A stretch of DNA of 45,097 nt from Halieaceae bacterium UBA4452 (GCA_002389505.1 DGPA01000021.1:286396-331492), one strand, 5' to 3'. Shown: positions 16,736 through 25,492, numbered from the stretch's first letter. Made by a program: numbers and translations. Notes: a model not told the origin generated them from the sequence alone.

Positions 16736-17518
16736 ATGACAGAGTTTAACGCGAAGCTCGGTAAGCTGGTATTTTCCTTTGAGTGGCGCTTGACGCTGCT
16801 GACCGGTCTACTTGTCCCGGCGCTTGTGTTGTTGGGATGTTGGCAGCTGGAGAGAGGGGAGGAAAAGCTTGCCCTAGCTGAGCGTCACAGTCAGCGCATG
16901 GCGTTGCCGCCACTGGTGATGAACGATGTCATGGCAGCTCTCAACGATGCTGCGTCCGGAGCGCTGGCCGATCGGCGAGTGGTATTTCGTGGTAGCGCGG
17001 TCGCAGGGGATTATTTGCTACTCGATAATCGATTGCGCGATGGTCGGTTTGGTTATGAAGTCGTTGCATTAATCGACGCGGCTGACTATCGGGTACCCGT
17101 TAATCTGGGCTGGCTTGCCGCCGACCCCGCACGACGATCACGGCCGACCATTAGTCTGCCGACCCAAACGCTTGACTGGCATGGCCGAATCTATCAATCA
17201 CCGGGTCCCGCCTACTTGCTAGATGAGCAGGCGCCACTGACACAATTACCTACAGTGATTCAAGCGTATGAGCCGACACAGGCCTCTGCGCAGCTGGAGC
17301 AATGGCTCAATAGCCCTGTTGCGCCCTTCACCGTGCGTATAGACCCTAGACATCCAGCCGCTTATCGTGCTGACTGGCGGGTGGTTAATCAAACACCTGA
17401 CAAGCACACTGCGTATGCCGTTCAGTGGTTTACCATGGGGCTGGTTTTGCTTTTAGCTTTTGTTCTTCGCTCATCGAATTTGAGCGCGGTTTTACGGGGT
17501 AGACTCTGTGCACAGTAA
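16736..17518 (+). CDS. SURF1 family oxidase assembly protein
   Basis: SURF1 (Shy1) helps insert heme a into subunit I of cytochrome c oxidase. The 260-residue protein has the family's two-helix layout: an N-terminal helix (about residues 14-38, LTLLTGLLVPALVLLGCWQL, followed by ERGEEK) and a C-terminal helix near residues 228-250 that follows the conserved YAVQWFTMG. The soluble middle contains the blocks VFRGSAVAGDYLLLDNR and FGYEVVALI. The motif pattern and place in the cox cluster agree. Starts a second rightward group (SURF1, SCO-like, cyoE, SCO). Confidence 0.93.
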   Translation: MTEFNAKLGKLVFSFEWRLTLLTGLLVPALVLLGCWQLERGEEKLALAERHSQRMALPPLVMNDVMAALNDAASGALADRRVVFRGSAVAGDYLLLDNRLRDGRFGYEVVALIDAADYRVPVNLGWLAADPARRSRPTISLPTQTLDWHGRIYQSPGPAYLLDEQAPLTQLPTVIQAYEPTQASAQLEQWLNSPVAPFTVRIDPRHPAAYRADWRVVNQTPDKHTAYAVQWFTMGLVLLLAFVLRSSNLSAVLRGRLCAQ

Positions 17519-17533
17519 CGCAAAGGAATGACC

Positions 17534-18211
17534 ATGGCGCCACCCAAGCCCGAAGGCCAGAGCCGGCTAATTCTACTGCTCATTGCAGGAACACCCGTTG
17601 TTATTGTTTTAGCCGCTTCTTGGCTCTGGGTGTTTGTTGCCGAAGGTAAGCTCGATCTTATTGGTACCGTTGGCACCTCTAACAACGGCACGTTGATTAC
17701 GCCGCCACGTAATCTAGCGGGTGTGGTGTTGGCAGATGACATGGGCGCGCAGCGGCGTTGGTCTGATCTAGATCGGCGCTGGATGATGGTGGTGGTATCT
17801 AAAGGGGAGCGATGCGATAGACAATGCGAGCGCCGCCTGTACGTTACCCGTCAACTGCATATTGCCCTCGGCAAGGGGTTTAACCGGGTTAAGCGCGTGT
17901 TTATTAGCGACCACGCTATCGGCGATTTGACGGTAGCGGTGCCGAGGGAGGATCAGCTGGGCTGGTCGGCACTGCTGACAGGGGATCGCTTGATAGATTA
18001 TCTGACGGTCTCCCATCAGGGGCTTGTGCCACTGTCGGTGTCACCGGAGGTGCTTGATGCGCAATTCCCAGAACTGGCAACCAGTACTACACAGTGGTTT
18101 CTGGTTGATCCCGCGGGCTGGATCATGATGCGTTTTGATGACACATTGAGCTACAAAGCCGTTATCAAAGACCTCACATTTTTGCTTAAGCATTCAGGGG
18201 ACGCTACATGA
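17534..18211 (+). CDS. SCO-like membrane-anchored thioredoxin-fold protein of the cox cluster
   Basis: No settled name. One N-terminal helix (about residues 12-34, ILLLIAGTPVVIVLAASWLWV) anchors a periplasmic domain of about 190 residues. The domain reads like a diverged SCO protein: WMMVVVSKGERCDRQCERRL carries a C94-x3-C98 pair in the place of the SCO copper cysteines, and WFLVDPAGWIMMRF resembles the SCO end. The copper-binding histidine usually found just before that end is not evident. Genes of this kind are common between SURF1 and heme synthesis genes in gammaproteobacteria. I chose ATG at 17534 with AGGA seven bases upstream; the ATG at 17528 abuts the same site. The stop overlaps the cyoE start by four bases. 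Confidence 0.78.
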   Translation: MAPPKPEGQSRLILLLIAGTPVVIVLAASWLWVFVAEGKLDLIGTVGTSNNGTLITPPRNLAGVVLADDMGAQRRWSDLDRRWMMVVVSKGERCDRQCERRLYVTRQLHIALGKGFNRVKRVFISDHAIGDLTVAVPREDQLGWSALLTGDRLIDYLTVSHQGLVPLSVSPEVLDAQFPELATSTTQWFLVDPAGWIMMRFDDTLSYKAVIKDLTFLLKHSGDAT

Positions 18212-19104
18212 CAACCGAGGTGTCTACTGACAATGCGCTGTGGCAGGACTACCTAGAGCTCACGAAGCCGCGAGTGGTAGCGTTGATGATTTTGACAGCC
18301 ATTATTGGCATGTGCATGGCGGTGCCTGGTTTTGTTCCTTGGCAGCCATTGATTTTCGGTAATCTAGGGATCGCCCTTTGTGCTGGGGCGGCTGCTGCCA
18401 TTAACCACATCGTCGATGAGCGCATCGATCAGAAAATGGCGCGAACAAAAAAACGTCCTGTAGCCACTGGGCGGATATCGCAAGCGCAAGCCATAGTATT
18501 CGCGACGGTATTGACGATTCTCGGTGTGGCCGTGTTGCTGATATGGGTGAATACCCTCACGGCGGTACTGACGGTCGCTAGTCTTATTGGTTACGCCTTT
18601 ATCTATACAATGTTTTTGAAGCGTGCGACGCCACAAAATATTGTCATTGGTGGTTTGGCGGGAGCAGCGCCGCCGCTCTTGGGCTGGACCGCGGTGACCG
18701 GCGATATTCATGGCCATGGGCTACTACTGGTGCTCATCATTTTCGCGTGGACACCGCCCCACTTTTGGGCCCTTGCTATTCACCGTCGAGAAGAATACGC
18801 CCTTGTGGGTATTCCTATGTTGCCGGTCACTCACGGGGTGAAGTTTACCGCGCTGCATATCTTGCTCTATACCATTCTCATGTTTTTGATCACCTTGTTA
18901 CCGTTCATTACTCTGTTAAGCAGCTGGCTTTACCTGGGGGGCGCGGTCGTACTTGGCCTTATTTTTCTCTATTGGTCTATTGAAATCATACGCGCTAAAA
19001 ATGCGCAGGCGCCTATGGAGACCTTTAAATTTTCCATCACGTATTTGCTGGCGTTGTTTCTGATTATGCTGGTTGACCACTGGCTTTTAGGCTCTCCTTT
19101 GTGA
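18208..19104 (+). CDS. cyoE: Protoheme IX farnesyltransferase (heme O synthase)
   Basis: CyoE/CtaB attaches a farnesyl group to heme B to make heme O. It is a UbiA-type polyprenyltransferase with nine predicted helices in 298 residues. The first aspartate motif is NHIVDERIDQKMARTKKRP near residue 70, and the second family block is RREEYALVGIPMLPVTHG near residue 194. The usual partner, heme A synthase (ctaA/COX15), normally lies immediately upstream in this cluster but is absent: this gene directly overlaps the SCO-like gene by ATGA. Heme A would need a ctaA elsewhere in the genome, or the oxidase would use heme O. Confidence 0.96.
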   Translation: MTTEVSTDNALWQDYLELTKPRVVALMILTAIIGMCMAVPGFVPWQPLIFGNLGIALCAGAAAAINHIVDERIDQKMARTKKRPVATGRISQAQAIVFATVLTILGVAVLLIWVNTLTAVLTVASLIGYAFIYTMFLKRATPQNIVIGGLAGAAPPLLGWTAVTGDIHGHGLLLVLIIFAWTPPHFWALAIHRREEYALVGIPMLPVTHGVKFTALHILLYTILMFLITLLPFITLLSSWLYLGGAVVLGLIFLYWSIEIIRAKNAQAPMETFKFSITYLLALFLIMLVDHWLLGSPL

Positions 19105-19751
19105 GCGCTCACAGCCGTCGAGGCGTCTGGCTAACCTCTGGCGTTATCGTTGTGTTTATGGCGCTGGTTGTCGCCAGCTTTGTCTATAGGGTTCAACAAC
19201 CGCGCATTATGCCGGTCTCAGAAATGCGCGCTAACGGATTATTCTTGTTTGATATCCCCAGAGATCCTGGCAGGTTCACGCTCACCGATCATCACGGCGA
19301 GCCGTTTACAGAGGCAGAACTCGAAGGGCACTGGACCCTATTGTTTTTTGGTTTCACCCACTGCCCAGATATCTGTCCGACAACCCTGTCACTGCTTGCA
19401 CAGCTTAGCGAGCAGCTGCAGTCCACGGAGGGAGCTGACACCCGTGTTGTTATGGTCACCGTTGATCCTGCCCGCGATACCCCTGAGGTGCTTGCCGGCT
19501 ACGTGCCTTATTTCAACCCGGACTTTCTAGGCGTGACCGGTGAATTCGTCAACATCATGACTATTGCCCAGGCCTTCAATGCGCCTTTTCGAAAAATCAC
19601 TGAGCCCGATGGCAGTTATACCCTTGATCATGGCGCCAATGTTGGATTAATTAATCCCAGAGGCGATTTTCATGGATTCTTTCGGGCCCCTTTGGATCTT
19701 GCCAAGGCGAAAGTGACCTATCGATCCGCGCGATATCTCTGGAGCCATTAA
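19101..19751 (+). CDS. SCO1/SenC copper chaperone
   Basis: SCO proteins deliver copper to, or reduce, the CuA site of subunit II. One N-terminal helix (about residues 9-30) is followed by a thioredoxin-like domain. The copper-binding residues are C88 and C92 (HCPDICPTTL) and H177 (DHGANVGLINPRGDF). The 216-residue length is typical. The start is GTG at 19101, overlapping the cyoE stop by four bases. It ends the second half of the cox cluster, just before polA. Confidence 0.95.
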   Translation: MSAHSRRGVWLTSGVIVVFMALVVASFVYRVQQPRIMPVSEMRANGLFLFDIPRDPGRFTLTDHHGEPFTEAELEGHWTLLFFGFTHCPDICPTTLSLLAQLSEQLQSTEGADTRVVMVTVDPARDTPEVLAGYVPYFNPDFLGVTGEFVNIMTIAQAFNAPFRKITEPDGSYTLDHGANVGLINPRGDFHGFFRAPLDLAKAKVTYRSARYLWSH

Positions 19752-19754
19752 ACG

Positions 19755-22481
19755 ATGAACAAGCGACTCATTCTGGTTGATGGATCTTCCTACCTGTTCA
19801 GGGCATTTCATGCGCTACCCGCACTGACCAACGCGAAGGGCCTCAATACCGGTGCGGCGAAGGGTGTGATTGGAATGATTCGCAAGCTAGTGGCAGAGCA
19901 CTCCGACGACCAAGTTGTCGTTGTATTTGACGCCAAGGGACCGACATTTCGCAATGAGATGTATGCCCAATACAAAGCCAATCGGCCGCCCATGCCTGAG
20001 GAGTTGAGGGAGCAAATAGCGCCCATCCATACCATGATTCAAGCGATGGGCCTGCCGCTGATTTGTGTTGGGGGCGTTGAAGCCGATGACGTCATTGGCA
20101 CCCTCGCTTGCGAAGCCGCGCGCCAAGAGCGAGCAGTACTCATTTCTACCGGTGACAAAGATATGGCGCAGTTAGTGGGCGATCATGTGACCTTGGTAAA
20201 TACCATGACCGGCCTGGTGTTAGACCGGGAGGGTGTCATCAATAAATTTGGTATTCCGCCCGAGCTCATTATCGATTTGCTCGCGCTGCAAGGAGACAAG
20301 GTTGACAATATTCCCGGCGTGGCCGGTGTTGGCGAGAAAACGGCATTAGCGTTATTGCAAGGCTTGGGTGGCCTAACAGACATTTACAAAGACCTGAGTG
20401 CTGTTGAGCATCTGGATGTGCGTGGGGCCAAAACCCTCGGCAGTAAGCTCGAGCAAAGTCGCGACAACGCAGAGCTCTCTTATCAGTTGGCCACCATCAA
20501 AACCGATTGTGAGTTACCGCTGTCGGGCGCTGACCTAGTCACTAAGCCGGCGGATACTGAGACATTGGCTTACTGGTATCGGGAATTAGAATTTAAGACC
20601 TGGCTAGCTGAAGCCCTCGACGGTGACACACCGGTGACGACGGGGATCGATACCCCCGACGCCCCGAGGGTTGAGCTTGATGTGGTCACCATTACAGATA
20701 TGCCTACTTTGACAGCTTGGATTGAGTCCATGTCGAGGGCAGAGCTTATCGCCTTTGATACTGAAACAACGAGCCTTAACTACATGCAAGCCGATATTGT
20801 TGGGGTGTCCTTTGCGGTAGAGCCTGGGGTTGCCGCCTACGTGCCCCTTGCGCACGATTATCCCGGTGCCCCCGAGCAACTCGATCGAGGGACAGTACTT
20901 CGTCTGCTAACGCCATTATTATCGGATCCGAAGGTCAGTAAGGTGGGTCAAAACCTTAAATACGATCGCAACGTCCTCGCTAATTATGGCATTGACTTGG
21001 CGGGAATAGCGCACGACTCCATGCTTGAATCCTATGTGCTGGAATCCACTGGCACCCGCCATGATATGGATTCTCTGGCGCTAAAGTACCTAGGACAGCG
21101 GGCTATTAGTTTTGAAGACGTGGCGGGCAAGGGGGTCAAACAACTGACATTCAACGCCGTGCCGGTAGAGCAAGCGGCGCCCTACGCGGCTGAGGATGCC
21201 GATATTACGCTGCGCTTACACCATACCTTGTGGCAGCGCCTGTCTGCAGACAGCACATTGCAAGCGCTTTACCGCACGATTGAAATGCCATTGGTGCCAG
21301 TATTAGCGCGTATTGAACGCAATGGTACCTATGTGAACCGACAGACGCTTGCCGATCACAGTCATGAATTGGCGGGTAGGTTGCAGCAGATAGAAGGGCA
21401 AGCCCACGAGTTGGCAGGTGAGATCTTCAACTTAGGTTCACCCAAGCAGATCGGTCAGATTTTATTTGAAAAACTCGAGCTGCCAGTTCTCAAAAAAACG
21501 CCGAAAGGCGCACCGTCGACTGCCGAGGAGGTGTTGCAGGAGCTCGCCCTCGATTACCCGCTACCCGCGGTGCTCATGGAGTATCGCAGTCTGTCAAAGC
21601 TCAAATCTACTTACACCGACAAGCTGCCTGAGATGATCGACGGTCGGTCTGGCCGAGTGCACACCTCTTACCATCAGGCAGTGACCGCCACTGGGCGTCT
21701 GTCCTCCTCTGATCCTAACCTGCAAAACATCCCCATCAGATCTGAGGAAGGTCGGCGGATTCGCCAGGCGTTTTGCGCGCCCCAAGGGCGCAAAATAGTT
21801 GCCGCCGATTACTCCCAAATCGAATTACGTATTATGGCGCACCTGTCTCAAGACGCAGGGTTGTTAGGGGCTTTTGCCGATAACCTCGATGTGCACAGTG
21901 CGACCGCAGCGGAGGTATTTGACGTACCCCTAATGAATGTATCGATCGAGCAGCGGCGCAAGGCCAAGGCGATTAATTTTGGCCTTATTTACGGCATGTC
22001 CGCCTTTGGCTTGGGTCGGCAGTTACATATTGGTCGAAACGAGGCACAGGAATATATCGATCGATATTTTGCGCGATACCCGGGTGTCCACGACTATATG
22101 CAGCGCACCCGCGAGTTGGCGCACAAGCAGGGGTATGTGGAGACCTTATTCGGTCGGCGTTTACATCTGCCGGAAATCAATGCCCGCAATAAGCAGCGCC
22201 AGCAAGCTGCTGAGCGGACGGCGATTAACGCACCCATGCAGGGCACCGCTGCCGACATTATCAAGCTGGCTATGATTGCCGTCGATGAATGGTTAGCCAG
22301 TGTTGATCTTGATGCGCTGATGATTATGCAGGTTCATGACGAACTGGTGTTTGAAGTGGCGGATGATGACGGCGCAACCTTGATCGCAGCGCTGCCCTCA
22401 CTCATGGCCGATGTGGCGGTCCTCGATGTGCCGCTGTTAGTAGAGGCAGGTATGGGCGACAACTGGGATGAGGCCCACTAA
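19755..22481 (+). CDS. polA: DNA polymerase I
   Basis: DNA polymerase I removes RNA primers and fills gaps in replication and repair. At 908 residues all three domains are present: the 5' nuclease (about residues 1-290, with ILVDGSSYLFRAFHAL and GDKDMAQLV), the 3'-5' exonuclease (about 300-510, with FDTETTSL, NLKYDRNVL and the closing YAAEDADITLRLHH), and the polymerase (about 520-908) with motif A DYSQIELRIMAHLS, motif B RRKAKAINFGLIYGMSAFGL and motif C QVHDELVFEV. Both exonuclease carboxylate motifs are intact, so proofreading is expected. The gene follows the SCO gene with little space but is functionally unrelated. It converges on engB with a gap of ten bases. Confidence 0.98.
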   Translation: MNKRLILVDGSSYLFRAFHALPALTNAKGLNTGAAKGVIGMIRKLVAEHSDDQVVVVFDAKGPTFRNEMYAQYKANRPPMPEELREQIAPIHTMIQAMGLPLICVGGVEADDVIGTLACEAARQERAVLISTGDKDMAQLVGDHVTLVNTMTGLVLDREGVINKFGIPPELIIDLLALQGDKVDNIPGVAGVGEKTALALLQGLGGLTDIYKDLSAVEHLDVRGAKTLGSKLEQSRDNAELSYQLATIKTDCELPLSGADLVTKPADTETLAYWYRELEFKTWLAEALDGDTPVTTGIDTPDAPRVELDVVTITDMPTLTAWIESMSRAELIAFDTETTSLNYMQADIVGVSFAVEPGVAAYVPLAHDYPGAPEQLDRGTVLRLLTPLLSDPKVSKVGQNLKYDRNVLANYGIDLAGIAHDSMLESYVLESTGTRHDMDSLALKYLGQRAISFEDVAGKGVKQLTFNAVPVEQAAPYAAEDADITLRLHHTLWQRLSADSTLQALYRTIEMPLVPVLARIERNGTYVNRQTLADHSHELAGRLQQIEGQAHELAGEIFNLGSPKQIGQILFEKLELPVLKKTPKGAPSTAEEVLQELALDYPLPAVLMEYRSLSKLKSTYTDKLPEMIDGRSGRVHTSYHQAVTATGRLSSSDPNLQNIPIRSEEGRRIRQAFCAPQGRKIVAADYSQIELRIMAHLSQDAGLLGAFADNLDVHSATAAEVFDVPLMNVSIEQRRKAKAINFGLIYGMSAFGLGRQLHIGRNEAQEYIDRYFARYPGVHDYMQRTRELAHKQGYVETLFGRRLHLPEINARNKQRQQAAERTAINAPMQGTAADIIKLAMIAVDEWLASVDLDALMIMQVHDELVFEVADDDGATLIAALPSLMADVAVLDVPLLVEAGMGDNWDEAH

Positions 22482-22491
22482 CGGCAGCGGC

Positions 22492-23208
22492 TCAGGGCGC
22501 TGTCGGTGGCGCTACCTGGCAGTCAGCGTCTTGCTGCATGGGCGCTTGAGGTTTGAGGGTGTCGTCTTCAAACACCGACTCGTCGGTCAGCCAATGCTTG
22601 AGCTTGACCTCTAACTCGCGCAAACCGTCTTTTTTTAGCGACGAAAAAAGTTGAGCCGACGCTAGATCGCCATACTCAGTGAGGCGTGCTTTAACCGAAA
22701 GCAAGGTGTTCTTTGCCGGGCCGCGGCTGAGCTTGTCGGCCTTGGTGAGCAAGATGTGAACCGGCATGCTGGCGCTGGCCGCCCAGCCAATCATCTGCTC
22801 ATCGCCCTCGGTGAGTGGGTGACGAATATCCATGAGCAAGACTAAGCCACGCAAACTCTGCCGATGTTGTAGGTAGCTTTCTAGATGTTGATTCCATTCT
22901 TTTTTTAACTTGAGTGGCACTTTGGCATAGCCATACCCCGGCAGATCAACTAAGCGCTGGGTGTCACTTAAGCTAAAAAAGTTGATTAACTGTGTTCTAC
23001 CCGGAGTGCGCGACGTGCGGGCCAACTTCTTATTTTGAGTTAACGTATTGATTGCGCTTGATTTTCCGGCATTAGATCGCCCTGCAAAAGCTACCTCAGA
23101 GCCTTGATCCCTCGGGGCGTTGTTAAGCGCACTGGCGCTCTGCAAAAATGCTGCCGAGCGAAAGCTAATGGCCGCAAGGGTAGTTGAGGGGTCTACGTCA
23201 TTACTCAT
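22492..23208 (-). CDS. engB: Ribosome biogenesis GTP-binding protein EngB (YihA/YsxC)
   Basis: EngB is a small GTPase needed for large-subunit assembly. The G motifs are clear: G1 GRSNAGKSS near residue 44, G3 DLPGYGYAKV near residue 90, G4 TKADKL near residue 156, and a G5-like FSSLKKDG near residue 189. The protein is 238 residues, a little longer than E. coli YihA (210), mostly because of a C-terminal tail rich in D, Q and P without recognisable structure. polA-engB convergence next to cytochrome genes is the known gammaproteobacterial order. Confidence 0.95.
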   Translation of the reverse strand: MSNDVDPSTTLAAISFRSAAFLQSASALNNAPRDQGSEVAFAGRSNAGKSSAINTLTQNKKLARTSRTPGRTQLINFFSLSDTQRLVDLPGYGYAKVPLKLKKEWNQHLESYLQHRQSLRGLVLLMDIRHPLTEGDEQMIGWAASASMPVHILLTKADKLSRGPAKNTLLSVKARLTEYGDLASAQLFSSLKKDGLRELEVKLKHWLTDESVFEDDTLKPQAPMQQDADCQVAPPTAP

Positions 23209-23217
23209 GAATCATTT

Positions 23218-23246
23218 TTGTCCGAGGGCGTTTCATTGACTATAAT
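23218..23246 (+). promoter_or_regulatory. Predicted sigma-70 promoter of the cytochrome c5 gene
   Basis: TTGTCC (23218-23223, four of six bases as in the consensus) and TATAAT (23241-23246) are separated by 17 bases, the best-spaced promoter I see in the window. Transcription should start near 23253, leaving a leader of roughly 84 bases. The cytochrome c4 and dsbA genes may be read from it too. Confidence 0.6.
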
Positions 23247-23336
23247 GCCACAGTCGGCGAAGCGAAGCAGCGCCGCTGTAGATGCGCTACCATTGCGGTG
23301 TTGGCGAGTTAACCATCAGGTACATTAGGAGAGATT

Positions 23337-23657
23337 ATGAAGTTTCAAAAGACATTCGGCCGCGTGTTGGCGACCGCGGCGGTGACCATAGCATGTCTGT
23401 TCGTGGTTTCGGTCAGCGCTGAGCCCAATATGGATAAGTACAATCGGTCTTGTGCCGTGTGTCATAACGCCGGTGTTGCTGGTGCGCCGACATCCCATGA
23501 CGCGGCCGCTTGGGCGCCTCGTCTAGAGAAAGGCATGGATGCACTCGTAGCGTCAGTAAAAAACGGTTTAAATGCGATGCCTCCGACGGGCCTGTGTGCT
23601 GACTGCACCGACGAAGAGTACAGCGAGCTCATCACCTACATGGCTGAACCCAAGTAA
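23337..23657 (+). CDS. Cytochrome c5-like protein
   Basis: A small periplasmic class I cytochrome c of 106 residues. A signal peptide covers about residues 1-28 (ending VSVSAEP). The heme motif is CAVCH, residues 39-43, and the distal methionine is in NAMPPTGLCADC. Two more cysteines in CADC form the disulfide-like pair typical of cytochrome c5. ATG is preceded by AGGAGAG. It should shuttle electrons to the oxidase, although no partner is shown by the sequence. It precedes the c4 gene with 25 bases between. Confidence 0.93.
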   Translation: MKFQKTFGRVLATAAVTIACLFVVSVSAEPNMDKYNRSCAVCHNAGVAGAPTSHDAAAWAPRLEKGMDALVASVKNGLNAMPPTGLCADCTDEEYSELITYMAEPK

Positions 23658-23682
23658 GTTGATTGACCAATAGGAACTAGTC

Positions 23683-24330
23683 ATGTTGTTAGGAACAATG
23701 ATGCGCGCTGCGCTAGCGCTAGCCGTTACTGCGGCTGTCAGTGTCGGCGCTCAAGCCGCTGGCATAATTGAGGGCGATGCTGCCGCGGGAGCGACGAAAG
23801 TGGCAATCTGTGGTGCTTGTCACGGTGGTGACGGGAATAGCCTCGTGCCTAACTTTCCCAAGCTTGCCGGCTTGGGGGAAAAATATTTGCTCAAGCAGAT
23901 GCAAGATATTCGCAGTGGTTTGCGTCCAGTGGCGTCTATGGCCGGCCAGGTGGACAATTTGTCTGATCAAGATCTAGCGGACATTGCCGCCTTTTATGAT
24001 GGCCAACAGCGTACGCCCGAGCTGGCCGACGCCGAGCTGGTTGAGCTGGGTCGTAAAGTCTATATGTCTGGCATTATGGATCGTAAAGTGGCGGCCTGTT
24101 CTGGCTGTCACAGTCCGACGGGCAAAGGCAATGGACCCGCGGGCTTTCCGGGCCTGGCAGGTCAGCATGCAGACTATATTGCGGCTCAGCTGGCCATGTT
24201 TCGCAAAGGTTATGACGACGCTACAGGTCGTGTAAACGACGGCGACAGCAAAATTATGCGTACGACGGCCTTTGAGCTGTCTGATCTTGAGATTAAGGCG
24301 GTCGCCAGTTACGTGTCAGGATTGAAATAG
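23683..24330 (+). CDS. Diheme cytochrome c4
   Basis: A periplasmic diheme cytochrome c of 215 residues. A signal peptide (about residues 1-25, ending VGAQA) precedes two class I domains with heme motifs CGACH (near residue 44) and CSGCH (near residue 142). The second-ligand methionines are in PVASMAGQV near residue 85 and SKIMRTTAF near residue 190. Two-domain symmetry and length match cytochrome c4. Cytochrome c4 often lies beside dsbA, as here, and can donate electrons to the terminal oxidase. ATG is preceded by AGGAA. Confidence 0.94.
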   Translation: MLLGTMMRAALALAVTAAVSVGAQAAGIIEGDAAAGATKVAICGACHGGDGNSLVPNFPKLAGLGEKYLLKQMQDIRSGLRPVASMAGQVDNLSDQDLADIAAFYDGQQRTPELADAELVELGRKVYMSGIMDRKVAACSGCHSPTGKGNGPAGFPGLAGQHADYIAAQLAMFRKGYDDATGRVNDGDSKIMRTTAFELSDLEIKAVASYVSGLK

Positions 24331-24358
24331 CCACCACAGCACAATAAAGGAGTATCCA

Positions 24359-25015
24359 GTGACCCATATGACGCGACGTTCGTTTTTTGCTGCCATCGCC
24401 AGTGCCGCAGCATTGACGTTATCTGTTGGTTGTTTTGGCCAATCAGCTGCCCAATGGCAGCCGGGAGAACACTACGATCTCATTAAACCGTCGGTGCGGG
24501 TAGGCTCTGCCGACGAGGTCGTGGTGACGGAGTTTTTTTGGTATGGCTGCGGGCACTGCTACACCTTTGAACCCCTGCTGGAGGCTTGGGAGAAAACCCT
24601 CCCCGACGGCGCGCGCTTGCAGGGCTCACCGGCTATGTGGAACGCACCCATGGAGCTGCACGCCAAGGCTTATTATATGGCTGAGGCCTTAGGGGTCATG
24701 GCGACCTTGCATCCGGCCATTTTTGAGGCAATGCACGTGCAACGCCAGCGCTTGGGAAGCCAGGCGGCACTGCGTGACCTGTTTGTCGCCAACGGGGTGT
24801 CCGCTGCCGATTTCGATAAAGCTTTTGATTCTTTTGGCATTAACAGTCTGGTTAGACAGGCGGATGCGCGGGCGCGGTCGGCAAAGATCTCCGGGACACC
24901 GTCTATTATGGTCAACGGCAAGTACTTGGTGACCGCCCGGAAAGCGGGTAGTCAAGCCAATATGCTCAAAGTGGCAGACTTCCTTATTGAGAGGGAATTG
25001 GCTAACGCCAGTTAG
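24359..25015 (+). CDS. dsbA: Thiol:disulfide interchange protein DsbA
   Basis: DsbA oxidises thiols of proteins entering the periplasm. The 218-residue protein has a signal peptide (about residues 1-28, with MTRRSFFAAIASAAALTLS) and a thioredoxin fold with a helical insertion. The active site is C-G-H-C in FFWYGCGHCYTF near residue 60, where many DsbA proteins have CPHC. The cis-proline loop is SGTPSIMVNGKYLV near residue 182. GTG at 24359 has AGGAG six bases upstream; the in-frame ATG at 24368 would drop three residues. It follows cytochrome c4. Confidence 0.95.
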   Translation: MTHMTRRSFFAAIASAAALTLSVGCFGQSAAQWQPGEHYDLIKPSVRVGSADEVVVTEFFWYGCGHCYTFEPLLEAWEKTLPDGARLQGSPAMWNAPMELHAKAYYMAEALGVMATLHPAIFEAMHVQRQRLGSQAALRDLFVANGVSAADFDKAFDSFGINSLVRQADARARSAKISGTPSIMVNGKYLVTARKAGSQANMLKVADFLIERELANAS

Positions 25016-25018
25016 CCG

Positions 25019-25492
25019 TTAGTTCAGTGGCAGCGCCGTTGTCGAGACAACGCTGCGCAGCTGGAAGCTGGAGTGAACCCCCGATACCCCCGGTATGCGG
25101 GTCAGGCGGCCGAGTAAAAACTGTTCGTAGTGGGCCATGTCTTCAACGACGACTTTCACCAAGTAATCAGCGCTCTGCCCCGTCACAACGCAGCATTCTA
25201 ATACCTCGGGATAATCCGTTATCGCCTGCTCGAAGGCGGTGAATCGGTCAGGTGTGTGGCGATCCATGGTAATACCAATGTGAGCGGTCAAAGCCAGCCC
25301 CAGTTTTTCCTGGGCCAGGAGTGTGACTTTTGCTCTAATAAATCCCTCCTGCTCTAAGCGTTTAATTCGCCGTGCGCACGGGGTGGGACTGAGGCCGACT
25401 TTGTCGGCGAGTTCTAGATTAGAGAGATTGGCGTTCTCCTGAAGCAAGGTAAGTAGTCGCCGGTCTGTGCGGTCTAGCCCTGATTTGCTCAT
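25019..25492 (-). CDS. Lrp/AsnC family transcriptional regulator
   Basis: A 157-residue feast/famine-type regulator. The N-terminal winged helix (about residues 5-60) begins LDRTDRRLLTLLQENANLSN and includes LADKVGLSPTPCARRIKRLE, the usual recognition helix. The C-terminal RAM domain (about 70-145) binds an amino acid ligand at the oligomer interface. It is divergent from leuA across a 139-base region, so it may regulate leuA or itself. The ligand is unknown; leucine is plausible but not shown. Other Lrp-family genes are likely elsewhere in the genome. Confidence 0.92.
   Translation of the reverse strand: MSKSGLDRTDRRLLTLLQENANLSNLELADKVGLSPTPCARRIKRLEQEGFIRAKVTLLAQEKLGLALTAHIGITMDRHTPDRFTAFEQAITDYPEVLECCVVTGQSADYLVKVVVEDMAHYEQFLLGRLTRIPGVSGVHSSFQLRSVVSTTALPLN

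Noticed and set aside
22482..22510. Terminator between polA and engB
   Set aside because: Only a 5-bp stem (CAGCG/CGCTG) with a long loop and no U-tract is visible.
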